64,000 nt of DNA from assembly GCA_026018925.1 (NCBI GenBank), contig JAKSZU010000004.1:110698489-110762488 (forward strand), given 5' to 3'. The position numbers and the translations under genes were made by a program. The notes beneath the pieces are model-generated. The model saw only the letters and a list, made by a program, of their open reading frames with translations. It was not told the origin of the DNA and made no database searches. Positions 43,463 through 53,285 of the stretch are shown one piece after another; the stretch's first letter is position 1; every line of letters begins with the position of its first letter. Source of the stretch: Tupaia tana (lineage: Eukaryota; Chordata; Mammalia; Scandentia; Tupaiidae).

Positions 43463-44464
43463 ATGACTAGAAATGACCACAGGACCACAAGAAATATGGG
43501 AAAGCAAGAAAATACCTCTCCTTCAAGGGAAAAGAATAACTCCTCTTCATCCACAAGCAGTTCAATGGAAATCATGGAAATGTCTGATAAAGAATTTAGA
43601 ACATTCATAATGGTGAAGCTATCAGAGATGGAAGAGAAGAGAGACAATGAACCGCTAAAGAGAAAGGAGAAAGAAGTTGACCAGTTCCAGGAGATGAGGA
43701 AATTCTTGCAAGATCTAAAAGAGGAATTACACACTTTAAAAAAGAATCAAACAGAACTGTTAGAGATGAAGGCTATAATACAGGAAGTCAAAATCTCCCT
43801 TGAAAGTATTAAAAGTAGACTAGCTCATACAGAAAATAGAATCTCAGACGTAGAAGAGAAAACTGCTGGCCTAGAAAAATCCACCACTAAGACTGAGATA
43901 ATGGCCAAAAAATTTGAGAATAATATACGAGAAGTACTAGATACCATCAAATGTCCAAACATCCAGATAATTGGCATTCCAGAAGGCGAAGAGACCCATA
44001 AGGGCACTGATAATCTATTCCATGAAATCCTACAAGAAAACTTGCCAAGCCTAGAGAGGCATTCAAAGATCCAGTCCCAAGAAATACAAAGGACCCCAAA
44101 TAGAATCAACCCAAGAAGATCTTCTCCAGGACACATTATAGCCAGGTTGACCAAAACCGTAGACAAAGACAAGATACTAAGATTGACAAGAGAAAAACAT
44201 CAAGTTACCTACAAAGGACATCCCATCAGGCTAACAGCAGATCTCTCATCGGAAACAATGCACGCAAGGAAAGAATGGGAAAATATATTCAAAGTGTTAA
44301 GAGAAAAGCAATTTCAGCCAAGAATACTGTACCCAGCAAGATTATCGTTCATGTGGGAAGAAAAGACAAGAACATTCTCAGATAAACAAAACCTGAAAGA
44401 ATTTACCAGCACCAGACCAGATCTCCAAGAAGTTCTCAAGGGTGTGCTATATCAGGAAAATTAA
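43463..44464 (+). CDS. L1-type ORF1 protein of a HAL1-like element, 333 codons, intact
   Basis: ORF1 proteins are trimeric RNA-binding nucleic-acid chaperones that package LINE RNA in cytoplasmic particles. Layout: a Ser/Asn-rich N-terminus (1-35), a coiled coil with heptads (about 55-155, including KKNQTELLEMKAIIQEVK), an RNA-recognition-motif region (about 163-255, with PNIQIIGIPEGEE and SPGHIIARL), and a C-terminal domain (256-333, with ILYPARLSF and STRPDLQEVLK). Length is near that of human L1 ORF1p. It carries about 13 extra residues (around 64-76) compared with the L1 at 24.5 kb. No stop or frameshift occurs over 333 codons although surrounding ERV frames are ruined. That means a fairly recent insertion, or perhaps constraint. 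No ORF2 is present. Confidence 0.9.
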   Translation: MTRNDHRTTRNMGKQENTSPSREKNNSSSSTSSSMEIMEMSDKEFRTFIMVKLSEMEEKRDNEPLKRKEKEVDQFQEMRKFLQDLKEELHTLKKNQTELLEMKAIIQEVKISLESIKSRLAHTENRISDVEEKTAGLEKSTTKTEIMAKKFENNIREVLDTIKCPNIQIIGIPEGEETHKGTDNLFHEILQENLPSLERHSKIQSQEIQRTPNRINPRRSSPGHIIARLTKTVDKDKILRLTREKHQVTYKGHPIRLTADLSSETMHARKEWENIFKVLREKQFQPRILYPARLSFMWEEKTRTFSDKQNLKEFTSTRPDLQEVLKGVLYQEN

Positions 44465-44794
44465 ACACAGACACATGGAAATAAGAGTCCAAAAACTAAG
44501 AAAGTGGCCAACTTAATCATAGGGACAAGTCTGGAGTTGAAATATTATATCACAGAATTTAATTGGGAAAATGGAATCAGAACAGAAGATAAAGTACATG
44601 AGACTGATAGGCTGATAGGATCATGCACCTACCATTGAACAGAATCCTAACCTGTTTCCTGGCTTTAAGAAAAGTTCCTTAGCATTTTTTTTTTATTTAA
44701 GTTGAAACTGCTTTTCTTAATAGTACCAAGTGAACTTACTATTGAAAGTAGTTAGATTATTTAAGAAATTGTGTGATCAATACAATGTGGTTGG

Positions 44795-45476
44795 GAAAGG
44801 AATGGAAGACAATTGTAGACATCAGAGGTAGTGTGAGAAGAGGGTTGGAAAGGACAGAGGGTCAGAAAGAGGGGTAAAAAAAATTCTAGAAACTAGAAAT
44901 GGAAATTTTTTGATAATAATATGCATGATTAAGTCACTATGCAGTATATTCTGGATGAGAAATCACATTTTGTATGCTGTGATGATGCTTAGGGAAAGAA
45001 TGTAAATTAAGTTAAAAAAAAAGTTTCAGAAAATAAAATATCTATTTGATGTCTGCAGTAAGATATATAGCCCCAGCTAGGTGCTACTTTATAGGATGCC
45101 TATAGTTAGACTTGTGATCATGAAAATGTATATATCAGCTGTGTTTGCTATGAAAATATTTAGATTAATTAACATCTTTAGTAATTCAATAAAATGTGGG
45201 GGGACAAACAGTATAGAAAACAAACAGATACCAGAGACAGTGTGGGAGGAGAGTGGGAGATGGCAGAGGGTAAGAGATAGGGAATCAAGGATGGGGGGAA
45301 AAAAGCAAAACATACAGGAAACAAGAAATGGAAAATTATTTGTTGACAATAACGTGTATGTTGATGTGCTTAATTGAGACAATATACAGTGTACTCTGGA
45401 TGGAAAATCTCATTTTGTATGCTGTAATGATGTACAGTGAATGAATGTAGGTAAATAAATTTTTTAAAAAATTAAT
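44795..45476 (+). repeat. Tandem pair of related L1-type 3' tails
   Basis: Both tails contain, in order, a GAGG/TGGGA-rich block, 'AGAAATGGAAA', a TATGATGTGATTAAG-like line, 'CAGT(A/G)TA(T/C)TCTGGATG' and 'CATTTTGTATGCTGT(G/A)ATGATG', then GAATGTA and an A-rich end. They resemble the L1 3' UTR at 30030-30284. The same pair occurs at about 590-1320. Confidence 0.85.
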
Positions 45477-46049
45477 AATAGAAACAGCACTCATCTCTGT
45501 CAACACCTCCCGCTTGCTACCTATCATATAGCTGCTTTCTAGAAACCACGCAAAGTGATCCCTGGTTTACTAAGACACAGAAGCAGCCGTGAATGAGTTT
45601 ATTAATCCAAACATCCTGATGGGATAGCCTGCTCCCTTCCAACATTCATGTTTATTTGTGGTATTGGAACCGGTCCCCAGATATAATTTGGGCCGTGATG
45701 CCTAAGAGCTGGCAGACCAAGGGGCTCTGTTTACTAACCCTGAAGGTCTCCATGAAGCCATTCTTATTGGGCCACATGAAGAGGGAAATGTTTGCAAGAT
45801 ATGATGACAATGTAGTCCAAAGCATTCTTGAAGTTCTTAGACCCAGTGTGAGAGTTTATGTCAGCTGAGATACAATTACTAATTTGTCTGCTACCACGGA
45901 ACAGACTGCTCAGAAATCTCCAAAGTCACTGGCTGAAGTAGTCCTTGACAATCACTAAGCTCTTTGGCAATCAGCTCTTGATTACCTGCTAGTTAAAAGG
46001 AGGTGCTGTTATTCACACCACTTACTGCACTTACAAAAAGACCTCAGCC
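45477..46049 (+). pseudogene. ERV env (surface/transmembrane) remains
   Basis: 'TTTATTTGTGGT' at 45651-45662 encodes Phe-Ile-Cys-Gly, a pattern seen in class-I env. At 45926-45955 the codons SLAEVVLDNH, followed directly by a stop, match the conserved heptad region of the transmembrane subunit. Stops are scattered through all frames, so there is no functional envelope. Confidence 0.6.
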
Positions 46050-46380
46050 AGGATGAGGTCTGGGGGCAGCAGGCAGCAGGCGGCAGGCAGCCAGGTGTTG
46101 TGGTGGTTAAGGCTGCTGGATCCTGCATGGCCTACTGCATGGTTTGAGTCCCAGACCCAAAGGCTTGAAAGACCATCCCAGGCTCATATGTGTGCATGCC
46201 CAGTCCTGAGAAGAGAATTAAAGGAGAAAGGATTATGGCACAGTCATCCTCTGAGGGGAAGCTTGCTCTCTGTCTCTGTCTCTCTCTCTCTCTCTTTCTC
46301 TTTCTCTCTCATCTCTCTCCAGCAAGCACATGCACCATTTAACAAATAAGAACAAGAACAGAACAAAACAAGACAACAAT
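46050..46380 (+). mobile_element. tRNA-derived SINE (subfamily D) with expanded GCAGGCAGC start
   Basis: The head is preceded by several GGCAGCAGGC-type repeats (46064-46090). End 'GCACATGCACCATTTAACAA' and a (AAGAAC/AAAAC)n tail. Confidence 0.88.
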
Positions 46381-46423
46381 ATCTCAGAGGAAGTAAAACT
46401 TCAATTGGATAGAGTAACTCAAA

Positions 46424-47060
46424 AGACTATTAGAAAGTTAACAGAACTGATTCTAGTATTTGGGTTGTGCCAGAAAAGGTGGTAGTCATGGAACTCAACC
46501 TTGAAGAAATGCATAGACAATAAAACTTTGTGCTAACATCGTTAACTAATGTGAATCATATAAATCCTTATGATACAATTTTTCTTTTTTTGAAGAGGTT
46601 TTCGCTACAGGGTGCATGCGCTCACCAGAAAGACAGAGAGAGACAGAGAGACAGAAAGCGAGGAATCACCCCCCAGGGGGATGGCCACGCCGCAATCCCT
46701 TCTCCTCCATTCTCCTCTCGGGATCTTGGGCACGCACGCACACGCGCCCGGCGTGAGTTTAAGCCACCGGGTCTGGGACTCGAACCACGGTCGACTACAT
46801 GGGAGTCCAGCGACATAGCCACTACACTAACTGCTGATCCCCCGTGATACGATTTTCTAAAATTTCCCTTTTGTAACTTTTCTCTTTCCACTGTTTTCCT
46901 TTTGCTTTCTTCCCTATAAGAGAAAACCCCAAATTCCTATGTCAGAGCATTATTTACAATTTTCTGAAGTCTTTGCTTCCAGGTACATCCATAACTTTTT
47001 TTTTTTTTTTGCTTGCTCGACAAGCTTGGGTCAGGCAGACTTGTTTGTTTCTGGTTGATG
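46424..47060 (+). repeat. 3' LTR of the ERV (interrupted by a young SINE)
   Basis: Starts (A)GACTATTAGAAAGTTAA and ends GGTTGATG, so both TG and CA ends are mutated relative to the 5' LTR. Blocks align colinearly with the 5' LTR and show the FKBP3 and first SINE sites unoccupied. Confidence 0.78.
46582..46842 (-). mobile_element. Young tRNA-derived SINE (subfamily A) in the 3' LTR
   Basis: TSD (A/G)TGATAC(A/G)ATTTT at about 46570 and 46844. The 5' LTR lacks it. CpG-rich and near consensus. Confidence 0.95.
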
Positions 47061-48159
47061 TTTAGCACCGACTTTGTCAATGAATCATCCTTTCTCCTCC
47101 ACCCAGCAGCTAGTGTTTCTGCAGGCTGCTTTTCTTGTCCTATGAGACGTAAGCCATACTGCAGTCCCCCACGCCTCGTTGTACCTCATCTCCATGGTCC
47201 ATCAACAGCTATCCTCCGCACTGTGCCTTCTTCTTTGTTGACTTACAGAGTGTCTTCTTTAGTATTCCTTGTGAAATATAAAATGGTTTGGACATTTTCT
47301 AAAGACTCTCTTGGATGAGATGAGAGAGACTGGGCCTGTAATCATGCCTTACCTGTTTCTGAACGCGTAACTGTTAAATGTGCATTCTTTCCAAGTAAAC
47401 GTATATCCTCCAAAACTAGTTGCACCCCACTTGTAGTGCATATAAGAACACACGGCCCCAAAGGCTAAGGATTGGGATCGTCGCACTCCCCCAGTCTCTC
47501 CTGGATCCTGGAATTGTGCTTGGCTGCACCCCCTGGTTACCCAGTGGTCTTCCTAAAAGGCACCAACTTGCTTGGATCAGCCTAAATTCTTTTCTTTCCT
47601 CATTTTCTAGACGGCACGTGTACTCACCAGAGTCTGTGGTCGGTGCTGATTAAAAGGCATTGATTCATGGATTCAGGTTCCTCACCTAAGGAAAGCGATC
47701 CCACCTCAGCAGCTTCGGAAAATAACAGATACCTCCAGCTCGAATTCACCAGGCACTCTGCACACCCCTCACCTGCCATCAGATGTGAACTGTCACCCCG
47801 AGAATCGGGACCTGGCCTGGGGAGTTTTCCTTTTTCTTTATATATTCTCGGGTGCCAATGTGTTTGGTGCTAATATTTTCCTCCAATGGATCCAATCACA
47901 TATTGATCTTTTTAAAAATTCTGATTGTTGGGTTTGTGGCTGATTACCAGAATTGAGTACTTCAATTACAATGAAATGAGGGGACAGTAAGCAACTATAT
48001 TTTGTATGAAATAAACCTCTACTTTATAGTCATCTGAAATTACTGATCGTTATATTTATAATTGGCCCATAATTCAAAATCTTTACTACTCTGACATAAT
48101 TTTTAAATTTTCATATCATGATAACATAAGATCATCATTAAAAAGAGCAAAACAGAGGG
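47061..48159. other. Unassigned spacer, possible LTR-like piece
   Basis: 'GTGCATATAAGAACACACGG' at about 47438 looks like a promoter TATA in an LTR-type setting, but no paired copy exists in the window. The rest is AT-rich and unrecognised. Confidence 0.25.
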
Positions 48160-48337
48160 CCGGCAGGTGGAGTGGTGGTTGAGGCACTGGACTCCCATGC
48201 GGCTGACTGTGGCTCAAGCCCCAGATCTAGTGAGCTGCTTTCTCACCTTCTTTCTCTCTGTGTCTGTCTCTCTCTCTGGTGAGTACACGTGCCATACAGC
48301 AATTTCAAATAAATAAATACATAATGTAAATTTTTAA
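48160..48337 (+). mobile_element. tRNA-derived SINE, short subfamily C
   Basis: TSD AAAAAGAGCAAAACA before (about 48139-48153) and after (about 48337-48351). Confidence 0.94.
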
Positions 48338-49030
48338 AAAGAGCAAAACAAAAGCTCCAGGATGATTTTACTCTTCCCTAGGAGACTACCTCCAATAAGG
48401 AATGAATCTATATGGAGCACTCCTGGTTATGCACACTTAAGTTCTAAGCCTCATTTCTGCTGGAGACAGTAGCACCATACTAGAATAAGTCAACTCAGCA
48501 ACACTCACCATCGTTGGTGGTGTCCACCGAGCCTTGTACCACCGCAATGACCGTACAAGCCTCTGACTGGTGCAGGACCTGCAGGGAACCGCCGCCTGAT
48601 GTTTACTGAGTAGCACACCGCAGGACGTAATGGCTCTGTAAAGCCAGTCTTGGGCTCTGGCTTCTCTCCAGCTGGACAGGAGGTTGCACTCTGAGTTTTC
48701 CCTGGACACCAGAGCATGTTCGACTCACCCTTGATGTGGCCCAAGCTAGCTTTCTACTTTAAAAGGCTACATGAATTCAACCAGTCTCTCGTTGGTATGC
48801 TCATTTACCTTCTGTGTTCATGCCATTTTTAAGGGCTCAAAGATGTGATTGTCCATATAGAAGCTCTAATTAAATTTACCCAGTAAGTCTTAAATTATGG
48901 CAAACAGGCATTAAGCTTAATAAATACTGAAATGTCCTTGGTGAGAAAAGTGTCCTATGAAACTACATGGTACTTGGTGCCATTACCACCTGCCAAGAGG
49001 TCACTAGTGCTATTTTTAAACACAATGTTA
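48338..49030. other. Unassigned spacer
   Basis: At 48500-48730 the minus strand is more GC-balanced and has a donor-like GATGGTGAGTG near 48510 and open frames of 79 and 90 codons. None is recognisable, and it may be an old LTR or a lost exon. Confidence 0.25.
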
Positions 49031-49275
49031 GGCCAGCAAACGGCACGGAGGTTACAGCAGCTGGACCTCACATGGCTGACTGCGTAGTAAGAGTACCAAA
49101 CCCCGTGGCTTGGAAAATGCACCGATCGCATGTGCATATGTGCCCAGAATCCCTGGAGGAGAATGCAGGAGAAGAGATTGTAGCATGAGCATCCCCCTTG
49201 GGGTTGCTTTCTCACATTCTCTCTCTCTGTCGCTGGCAAGTGCATACACCGTCTATGGCAAAAATTTTAAAAATA
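49031..49275 (+). mobile_element. tRNA-derived SINE (subfamily B/D), diverged
   Basis: Head 'TAGGCCAGCAAACGGCACGG', middle 'GCCCAGAATCCCTGGAGGAG', end 'GCAAAAATTTTAAAAATAAG'. Confidence 0.85.
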
Positions 49276-49435
49276 AGATAAAACAATATTGCATCTATAT
49301 GCCTGATATATCATCAAATGTCATTCACCTCATTAATCACATTAAAAGATAAATTAATAGTTTAAATGGTCGTACACCTAGCTTACGAGATTTATTAAAA
49401 GGATGGATTAGGCTCTAGCTGACTAAGTTTTTTTT

Positions 49436-49697
49436 TTTTTCCTCTTTTTTGAGAGGTTTTCACTATAGGGTTCATGCACTCGCCAGACAGACAGCGAGAG
49501 ACAGAGAGACAGAAAGCGAGAAATCACCCCCCAGGGGGATGGCCACACCGCATCCCTTTTCCTCCTTTCTCCTCTCGGGATCTTGGGCACACATGCACAC
49601 GTGCCCAGCATGAGTTTAAGCCACTGGGTCCGGGATGCAAACCGTGGTCGACTACATGGAGTCCAGTGACATAGCCATTACGCTAACTGCTGGTCCC
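49436..49697 (-). mobile_element. Young tRNA-derived SINE (subfamily A)
   Basis: Imperfect TSD TAGCTGACTAAGTTT / TAGCTGAGTAAATT. First of three consecutive minus-strand copies. Confidence 0.95.
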
Positions 49698-49770
49698 TAG
49701 CTGAGTAAATTCTTTACTGGTAACATTACTATTATTATTGTATCTTGCTATCTTTATGCTTACATTTTCT

Positions 49771-50000
49771 TTTCTTTTTGGGGGGAGAGGTTTTTGCTAT
49801 AGAGCACGTGTGCTCACCAGAAAGACAGAGAGAGACAGAGAGACAGAAAGCAAAATATCACACCTCAGGGAGGATGGCCATGCTGCAATCCCTTCTCCTC
49901 CATTCTCCTCTTGGGATCTTGGGCACGCATGCACAAGCGCACGGTATGAGTTTAAGCCACCGGGTCCAGCGACATAGCCATTACACCAACTGCTGGCCCC
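49771..50000 (-). mobile_element. Young SINE lacking its pol III B box (internal deletion)
   Basis: In intact copies about 40 bp containing the B box separate 'CCACCGGGTCC' from 'GTCCAGCGACATAGCC'. Here 'CCACCGGGTCCAGCGACATAG' is continuous. The short repeat GTCC marks both ends of the lost segment. Confidence 0.92.
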
Positions 50001-50016
50001 AAGGGGAACTTTTCCT

Positions 50017-50265
50017 TTTTTTAGAGTGAGATTTGTTTTGCTATAGGGCATGTACACTTGCTGGAGAGACTGAGAAAAAGAAAGTGATAAATCATCCCCC
50101 AGAGGATGGCCACACCACAATGTCTTCTCCTCGAATCCCCTCTGGGGATCTTGGGCATGCACATGCACCCAGCATGAATTTTAAGCCACCAGACCTGGGA
50201 CTTGAACCACGGTCAATTACGTGGGAGTCCAGCAACATAACCATTACACCATCTCCTGGTCCCAA
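50017..50265 (-). mobile_element. tRNA-derived SINE (subfamily A/B)
   Basis: TSD AAGGGGAACTTT / AAGGGGGAACTTT (about 50000 and 50265). Head 'CATTACACCATCTCCTGGTCCC'. Confidence 0.92.
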
Positions 50266-50532
50266 GGGGGAACTTTCAAGGGTAAAATGAGGAAGGTAAA
50301 TTGTTATATAGCATTACTTGGCTGCAAGGATTCTAATAAGGAGCCTTAAGTCGAAGTTGAACGTGTGGCTGCTGAGTCAGCACCCTAGCAGTACTGGGTT
50401 TTGTGCCAGGTTGCAATGTTTGGGCAGCATTGTCACATTCAGAGTCTCTTGGGATAGTTCTTGCTCCTAGGCAAGTATGTATGTGAAGCCTTCCCTTACG
50501 CCCCAGCTCTATTTTATTAGAATCTGACCAAG

Positions 50533-50740
50533 GTAAGATATCTGTGGGACACAGAGATGGTTTATTATCTGTTGATGAGGATGTGTACAGTATTCTCAAC
50601 TGGACTGAGACGTTTATCACGCTGGGTAAAGTCTGTTTACAATCTAAATGATGGATAGCAATTGAATGTAAAAACAATAATGATAATAAAGGAAAAAACA
50701 GATTATGGTAATAATAAATTAAATTAAATTTAAAAAAAAA
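50533..50740 (+). mobile_element. Severely 5'-truncated L1 (3' UTR only)
   Basis: Starts 'GTAAGATATCTGTGGGACAC', aligns with 30130-30284 and ends in an A-rich run. TSD GAATCTGACCAAG (50520-50532) and GAATCAGACAAAG (50741-50753). Confidence 0.88.
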
Positions 50741-50775
50741 GAATCAGACAAAGTGACACCACTGTGGTACTGATA

Positions 50776-51000
50776 ACTTTCATGAAAGAAAGAAAAAAAG
50801 AAATTGGAAGGAATGGGAAAGAAAGAGAAAAGGAAAGAGAAGGAAGGGGAGGAAAGGAGAAGGAAAGATAAAAAGGAAAGAGGAAGGGGAAGGAAAAGGA
50901 GAGCGGAAAGGGGAAGGAAGGAGAGCGGAGGGGAGGGAGAGCACAGGGAGAGGAGAGGGAAGAGAAGGGAAGGAAAAGGAAAGAACAAAAATTACATTTC
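50776..51000. repeat. Purine-rich (GGAAA/GGAGA)n simple repeat
   Basis: About 220 bp of almost pure G/A on the plus strand with GAAAGG, GGAAGG and GAGAGG units. Long open frames on both strands here are artefacts of the repeat. Confidence 0.95.
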
Positions 51001-51004
51001 ACTC

Positions 51005-51200
51005 CAGAGAAAATAATTGCAATAAGAGATGAAACTGAAATTTCTAGAATAAAACACAGCAAGAAATCTTTGTGACTTGGATGGTAAAAGCCCAATTCAC
51101 AGTAAAGAAACATAACCAGTCAAACTTTATAAAAATTAAAAACTTGCATTCTTCAAAAGTCTCCGTTAAGTCTGGAGCCTTATATGTAGTTACTTGTATC

Positions 51201-51238
<38 letters not shown>

Positions 51239-51247
51239 GTATCCTGG
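51005..51247 (+). mobile_element. Old L1 ORF2 3' fragment
   Basis: 'AAACTTTATAAAAATTAAAAAC' and 'GCATTCTTCAAAAG' match the stretch before the ORF2 C-terminus of old L1s. Extent is uncertain. Confidence 0.45.
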
Positions 51248-51515
51248 GGGCCAGGAGATGGCATGGTGTTTGTGTAGCTGGGCTCCCACATGGCCGACCA
51301 CATGCTGAGTCCCAGACCTGGTGGCTTAAAACCCACACTGGGCACATGGGCGTGTATGCCCAAAATCCCAAGAAGAGACAAGAGGAGAAAGGATTGCAGC
51401 ATAGCCATCACCCACCCCCCGGGGAGGAGTGATCTTTCTCTTTCTGTCTCTCTGTCTCTCTGGTGAGTGCATGTTCCATATAGCAAAAATCTCTCTCTCT
51501 CAAAAAAAAAAAAAA
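51248..51515 (+). mobile_element. tRNA-derived SINE (subfamily B)
   Basis: Preceded by a 35-bp A-run (51205-51236). Head 'GGGGGCCAGGAGATGGCATGG', tail (CT)n then A17. Confidence 0.92.
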
Positions 51516-51529
51516 AAAGATGTCTTCAG

Positions 51530-51701
51530 ACTACATAAAGAAACTTTAAGACTCAATAACAAATAATAAATGTTTGAGATGTAGATATCGTTATGGCCCT
51601 GATTTGATCATTATGCAATGTACATAATTTTGAAAAACCATACTGTACCCCATACATATGTAAAACTATTAAATATAAATCTAAAATTATAATAAAAATT
51701 G
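51530..51701 (+). mobile_element. Old L1 3'-UTR fragment
   Basis: 'GGCCCTGATTTGATCATTATGC' and 'GTACCCCATACATATGTAAA' are typical of old L1 3' ends, finishing in AATAAAAATTG. Confidence 0.7.
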
Positions 51702-51793
51702 GGGACCAGCAGTTAGTGTAATGGCTATGTCGCTGGACTCCCATGTAGTCGACCGTGGTTCGAGTCCTGGACCTGATGGCTTAAACTCATGCC

Positions 51794-51827
<34 letters not shown>

Positions 51828-51975
51828 CCAAGATCCCAAGAGAAGAATGGAGAAGGGATTGCAGCATGGTCATCCCCCCTGAGGGGTGATTTCTCTCCTT
51901 CTGTCTCTCTGTCTCTCTCTGGCCAGTGCACGTGCCCTATAGCAAAAACCTCTCCAAAAAAAATAAATAAATAAA
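51702..51975 (+). mobile_element. Young tRNA-derived SINE with (GT)n expansion
   Basis: TSD AATAAAAATTG at both ends. The normal 'GGCGCGTGTGCGTGC' region has become about 15 GT repeats at 51796-51826. Confidence 0.94.
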
Positions 51976-51980
51976 AATTG

Positions 51981-52235
51981 AACCCAGCAGATGGTGTGGT
52001 GGTTAAGGAGCTAGACTCCCACACAGTCAACTGAGCAGTTCAAGTCTAGGACCTGAAGCCTCAAAAACCACACGGGGCAGTGTGCATGAGTGTCTGAAAT
52101 CCCAAGAGGAGAATGGAGGTGCAGGGATGGTGCAGTGGCTATTACCCCACACCAGGTGGGGCGATTTCTCACTCTCGCTCTCCAGTGAGCACACATGCCC
52201 TATGACAAAAATATTTTTAAAATAAAAAAGAAAAG
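51981..52235 (+). mobile_element. tRNA-derived SINE (subfamily B)
   Basis: Head 'CCCAGCAGATGGTGTGGTGG', directly behind the previous SINE's tail. Short CT stretch. Confidence 0.88.
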
Positions 52236-52406
52236 AAATTATAATAAAAATAAATTTTTCAAAATTGGAAAAGATTTGAATAGATATTTCACAAAATGCC
52301 TAACAAATGCATACATGAGAAGATGCAGGACATTTGGTCACCAGGGAAATCCACATTAATACCACAGTAAGATACCACTACAGACCTGCCCGAATGTCTG
52401 AGGTTG

Positions 52407-52409
<3 letters not shown>

Positions 52410-52449
<40 letters not shown>

Positions 52450-52452
52450 ACA
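52410..52452. repeat. (CA)n microsatellite
   Basis: About 20 CA units with one CATA interruption, inside the old L1. Confidence 0.95.
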
Positions 52453-52462
52453 ATGAATAGCT

Positions 52463-52660
52463 GGGACCAGCAGGTGGCATGGTGGTTAAGGCGCTGGGCT
52501 CCCACATGACCAACTGTGGTTCAAGTCCCAGACCTAGAGACTTTCAATCTCTCGCTCTCGCTCTCGCTCTCTCTGTTGTTGGTGAGTGCACATGTCCTAT
52601 AGTAAATTTAAAAATAATAACAATAAGTGAAATTAAATAAATAATTCTTAAAATAATAAA
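52463..52660 (+). mobile_element. tRNA-derived SINE, short subfamily C
   Basis: Head 'GGGACCAGCAGGTGGCATGG'. A (CTCGCT)n run replaces the usual CT stretch. Confidence 0.92.
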
Positions 52661-53002
52661 AAAAAAAAGCTAACCACACCCAATGTTGGCCAGGAATAGA
52701 GAAAGTAAACTCAGAACTCATACACTGTCAGTGGGAATGAAAAATGGCAGTCACTTGGGAAAGCAGTTTGAAAGTTTCTTTAAAAGTTCAAAAGTATTTG
52801 CATAGAATCCACCAATTCCACTTGTAGATACCCATCCAAGAAAATTAAATGTTCATGCAAAGTTTTGTACACAAAAATTCATAGCAGCATTTTTCATAAA
52901 AGCCAAGCAGTCAAAAAAAGCCCAAAATACATATCGATGAGTGAATAAATAAACAAAATGTGGTATAGCCACTGTGTAGCATTAAAAAGGGACAAAGCAG
53001 GA

Positions 53003-53285
53003 TCAGCAGAAGATATCATAGTTACGTTGATGGAGTCCACATAGTCAAATGAGGTTCGAGTTCCAGATCCAGTGACTTAAAAAAATGTAAAGTAAAACAA
53101 CAACAACAAAATCACGCCAGGCATGTGTGTGTGCGTGCCCGAAATTTCAAGAGGAGAGTGGAGGAGAAGGGATTGTGGCATGGCCATCCCCCTGAGGAGT
53201 GAATTCTTGCTTTCTGTCTCTTAGTCTCTCTCTCCAGTGAGTGCAGTGCACACGCCTGTTAGCAAAAATCTCTAAAGGGGAGAGG
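53003..53285 (+). mobile_element. tRNA-derived SINE (subfamily A), diverged
   Basis: Imperfect TSD GGGACAAAGCA / GGAACAAAGCA. Contains an internal A/AAC-rich gain at about 53080-53110. Confidence 0.88.

Larger units (their letters stand above)
43421..45476 (+). mobile_element. HAL1-like (ORF1-only LINE) element, copy B, inserted in the ERV
   Basis: Order: short 5' segment matching the L1 region just upstream of ORF1 (compare 24420-24550), open ORF1 (43463-44464), spacer (44465-44790), first L1-like 3' tail (about 44795-45020, ending TTAAGTTAAAAAAAAA), spacer (45020-45215), second L1-like 3' tail (45216-45476) and A-rich end. There is no ORF2. Copy A (1-1370) has the same blocks in the same order. 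The 5' end is either truncated or naturally short, and a clean TSD was not found. ERV sequence continues on both sides. Confidence 0.85.
36735..47060 (+). mobile_element. Endogenous retrovirus, class I (gammaretrovirus-like), decayed and multiply interrupted
   Basis: Two related LTRs (36735-38281 and 46424-47060) bracket a leader, gag remains with a damaged zinc knuckle, a protease-end motif, and env remains. Every reading frame is broken by stops and frameshifts, so no viral protein can be made. Later insertions are a SINE and an FKBP3 retrocopy in the 5' LTR, several SINEs in gag/pol, a HAL1-like element in env, and a SINE in the 3' LTR. Without these the provirus would be roughly 5 kb, so parts of pol and env are also deleted. 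Class I is suggested by the single Cys-His knuckle and the env transmembrane pattern. Confidence 0.75.

Noticed and set aside
43463..44464. Host coiled-coil gene
   Set aside because: The reading frame aligns with L1 ORF1 in the same window and is followed by L1-type 3' tails. It belongs to a mobile element.
36735..47060. Possibly intact or expressible retrovirus
   Set aside because: Every viral frame has stops or frameshifts, large parts are missing, and both LTRs are interrupted.
50719..51113. Long Leu/Ser/Phe-rich frames opposite a purine tract
   Set aside because: Produced by the (GGAAA)n simple repeat and not coding.
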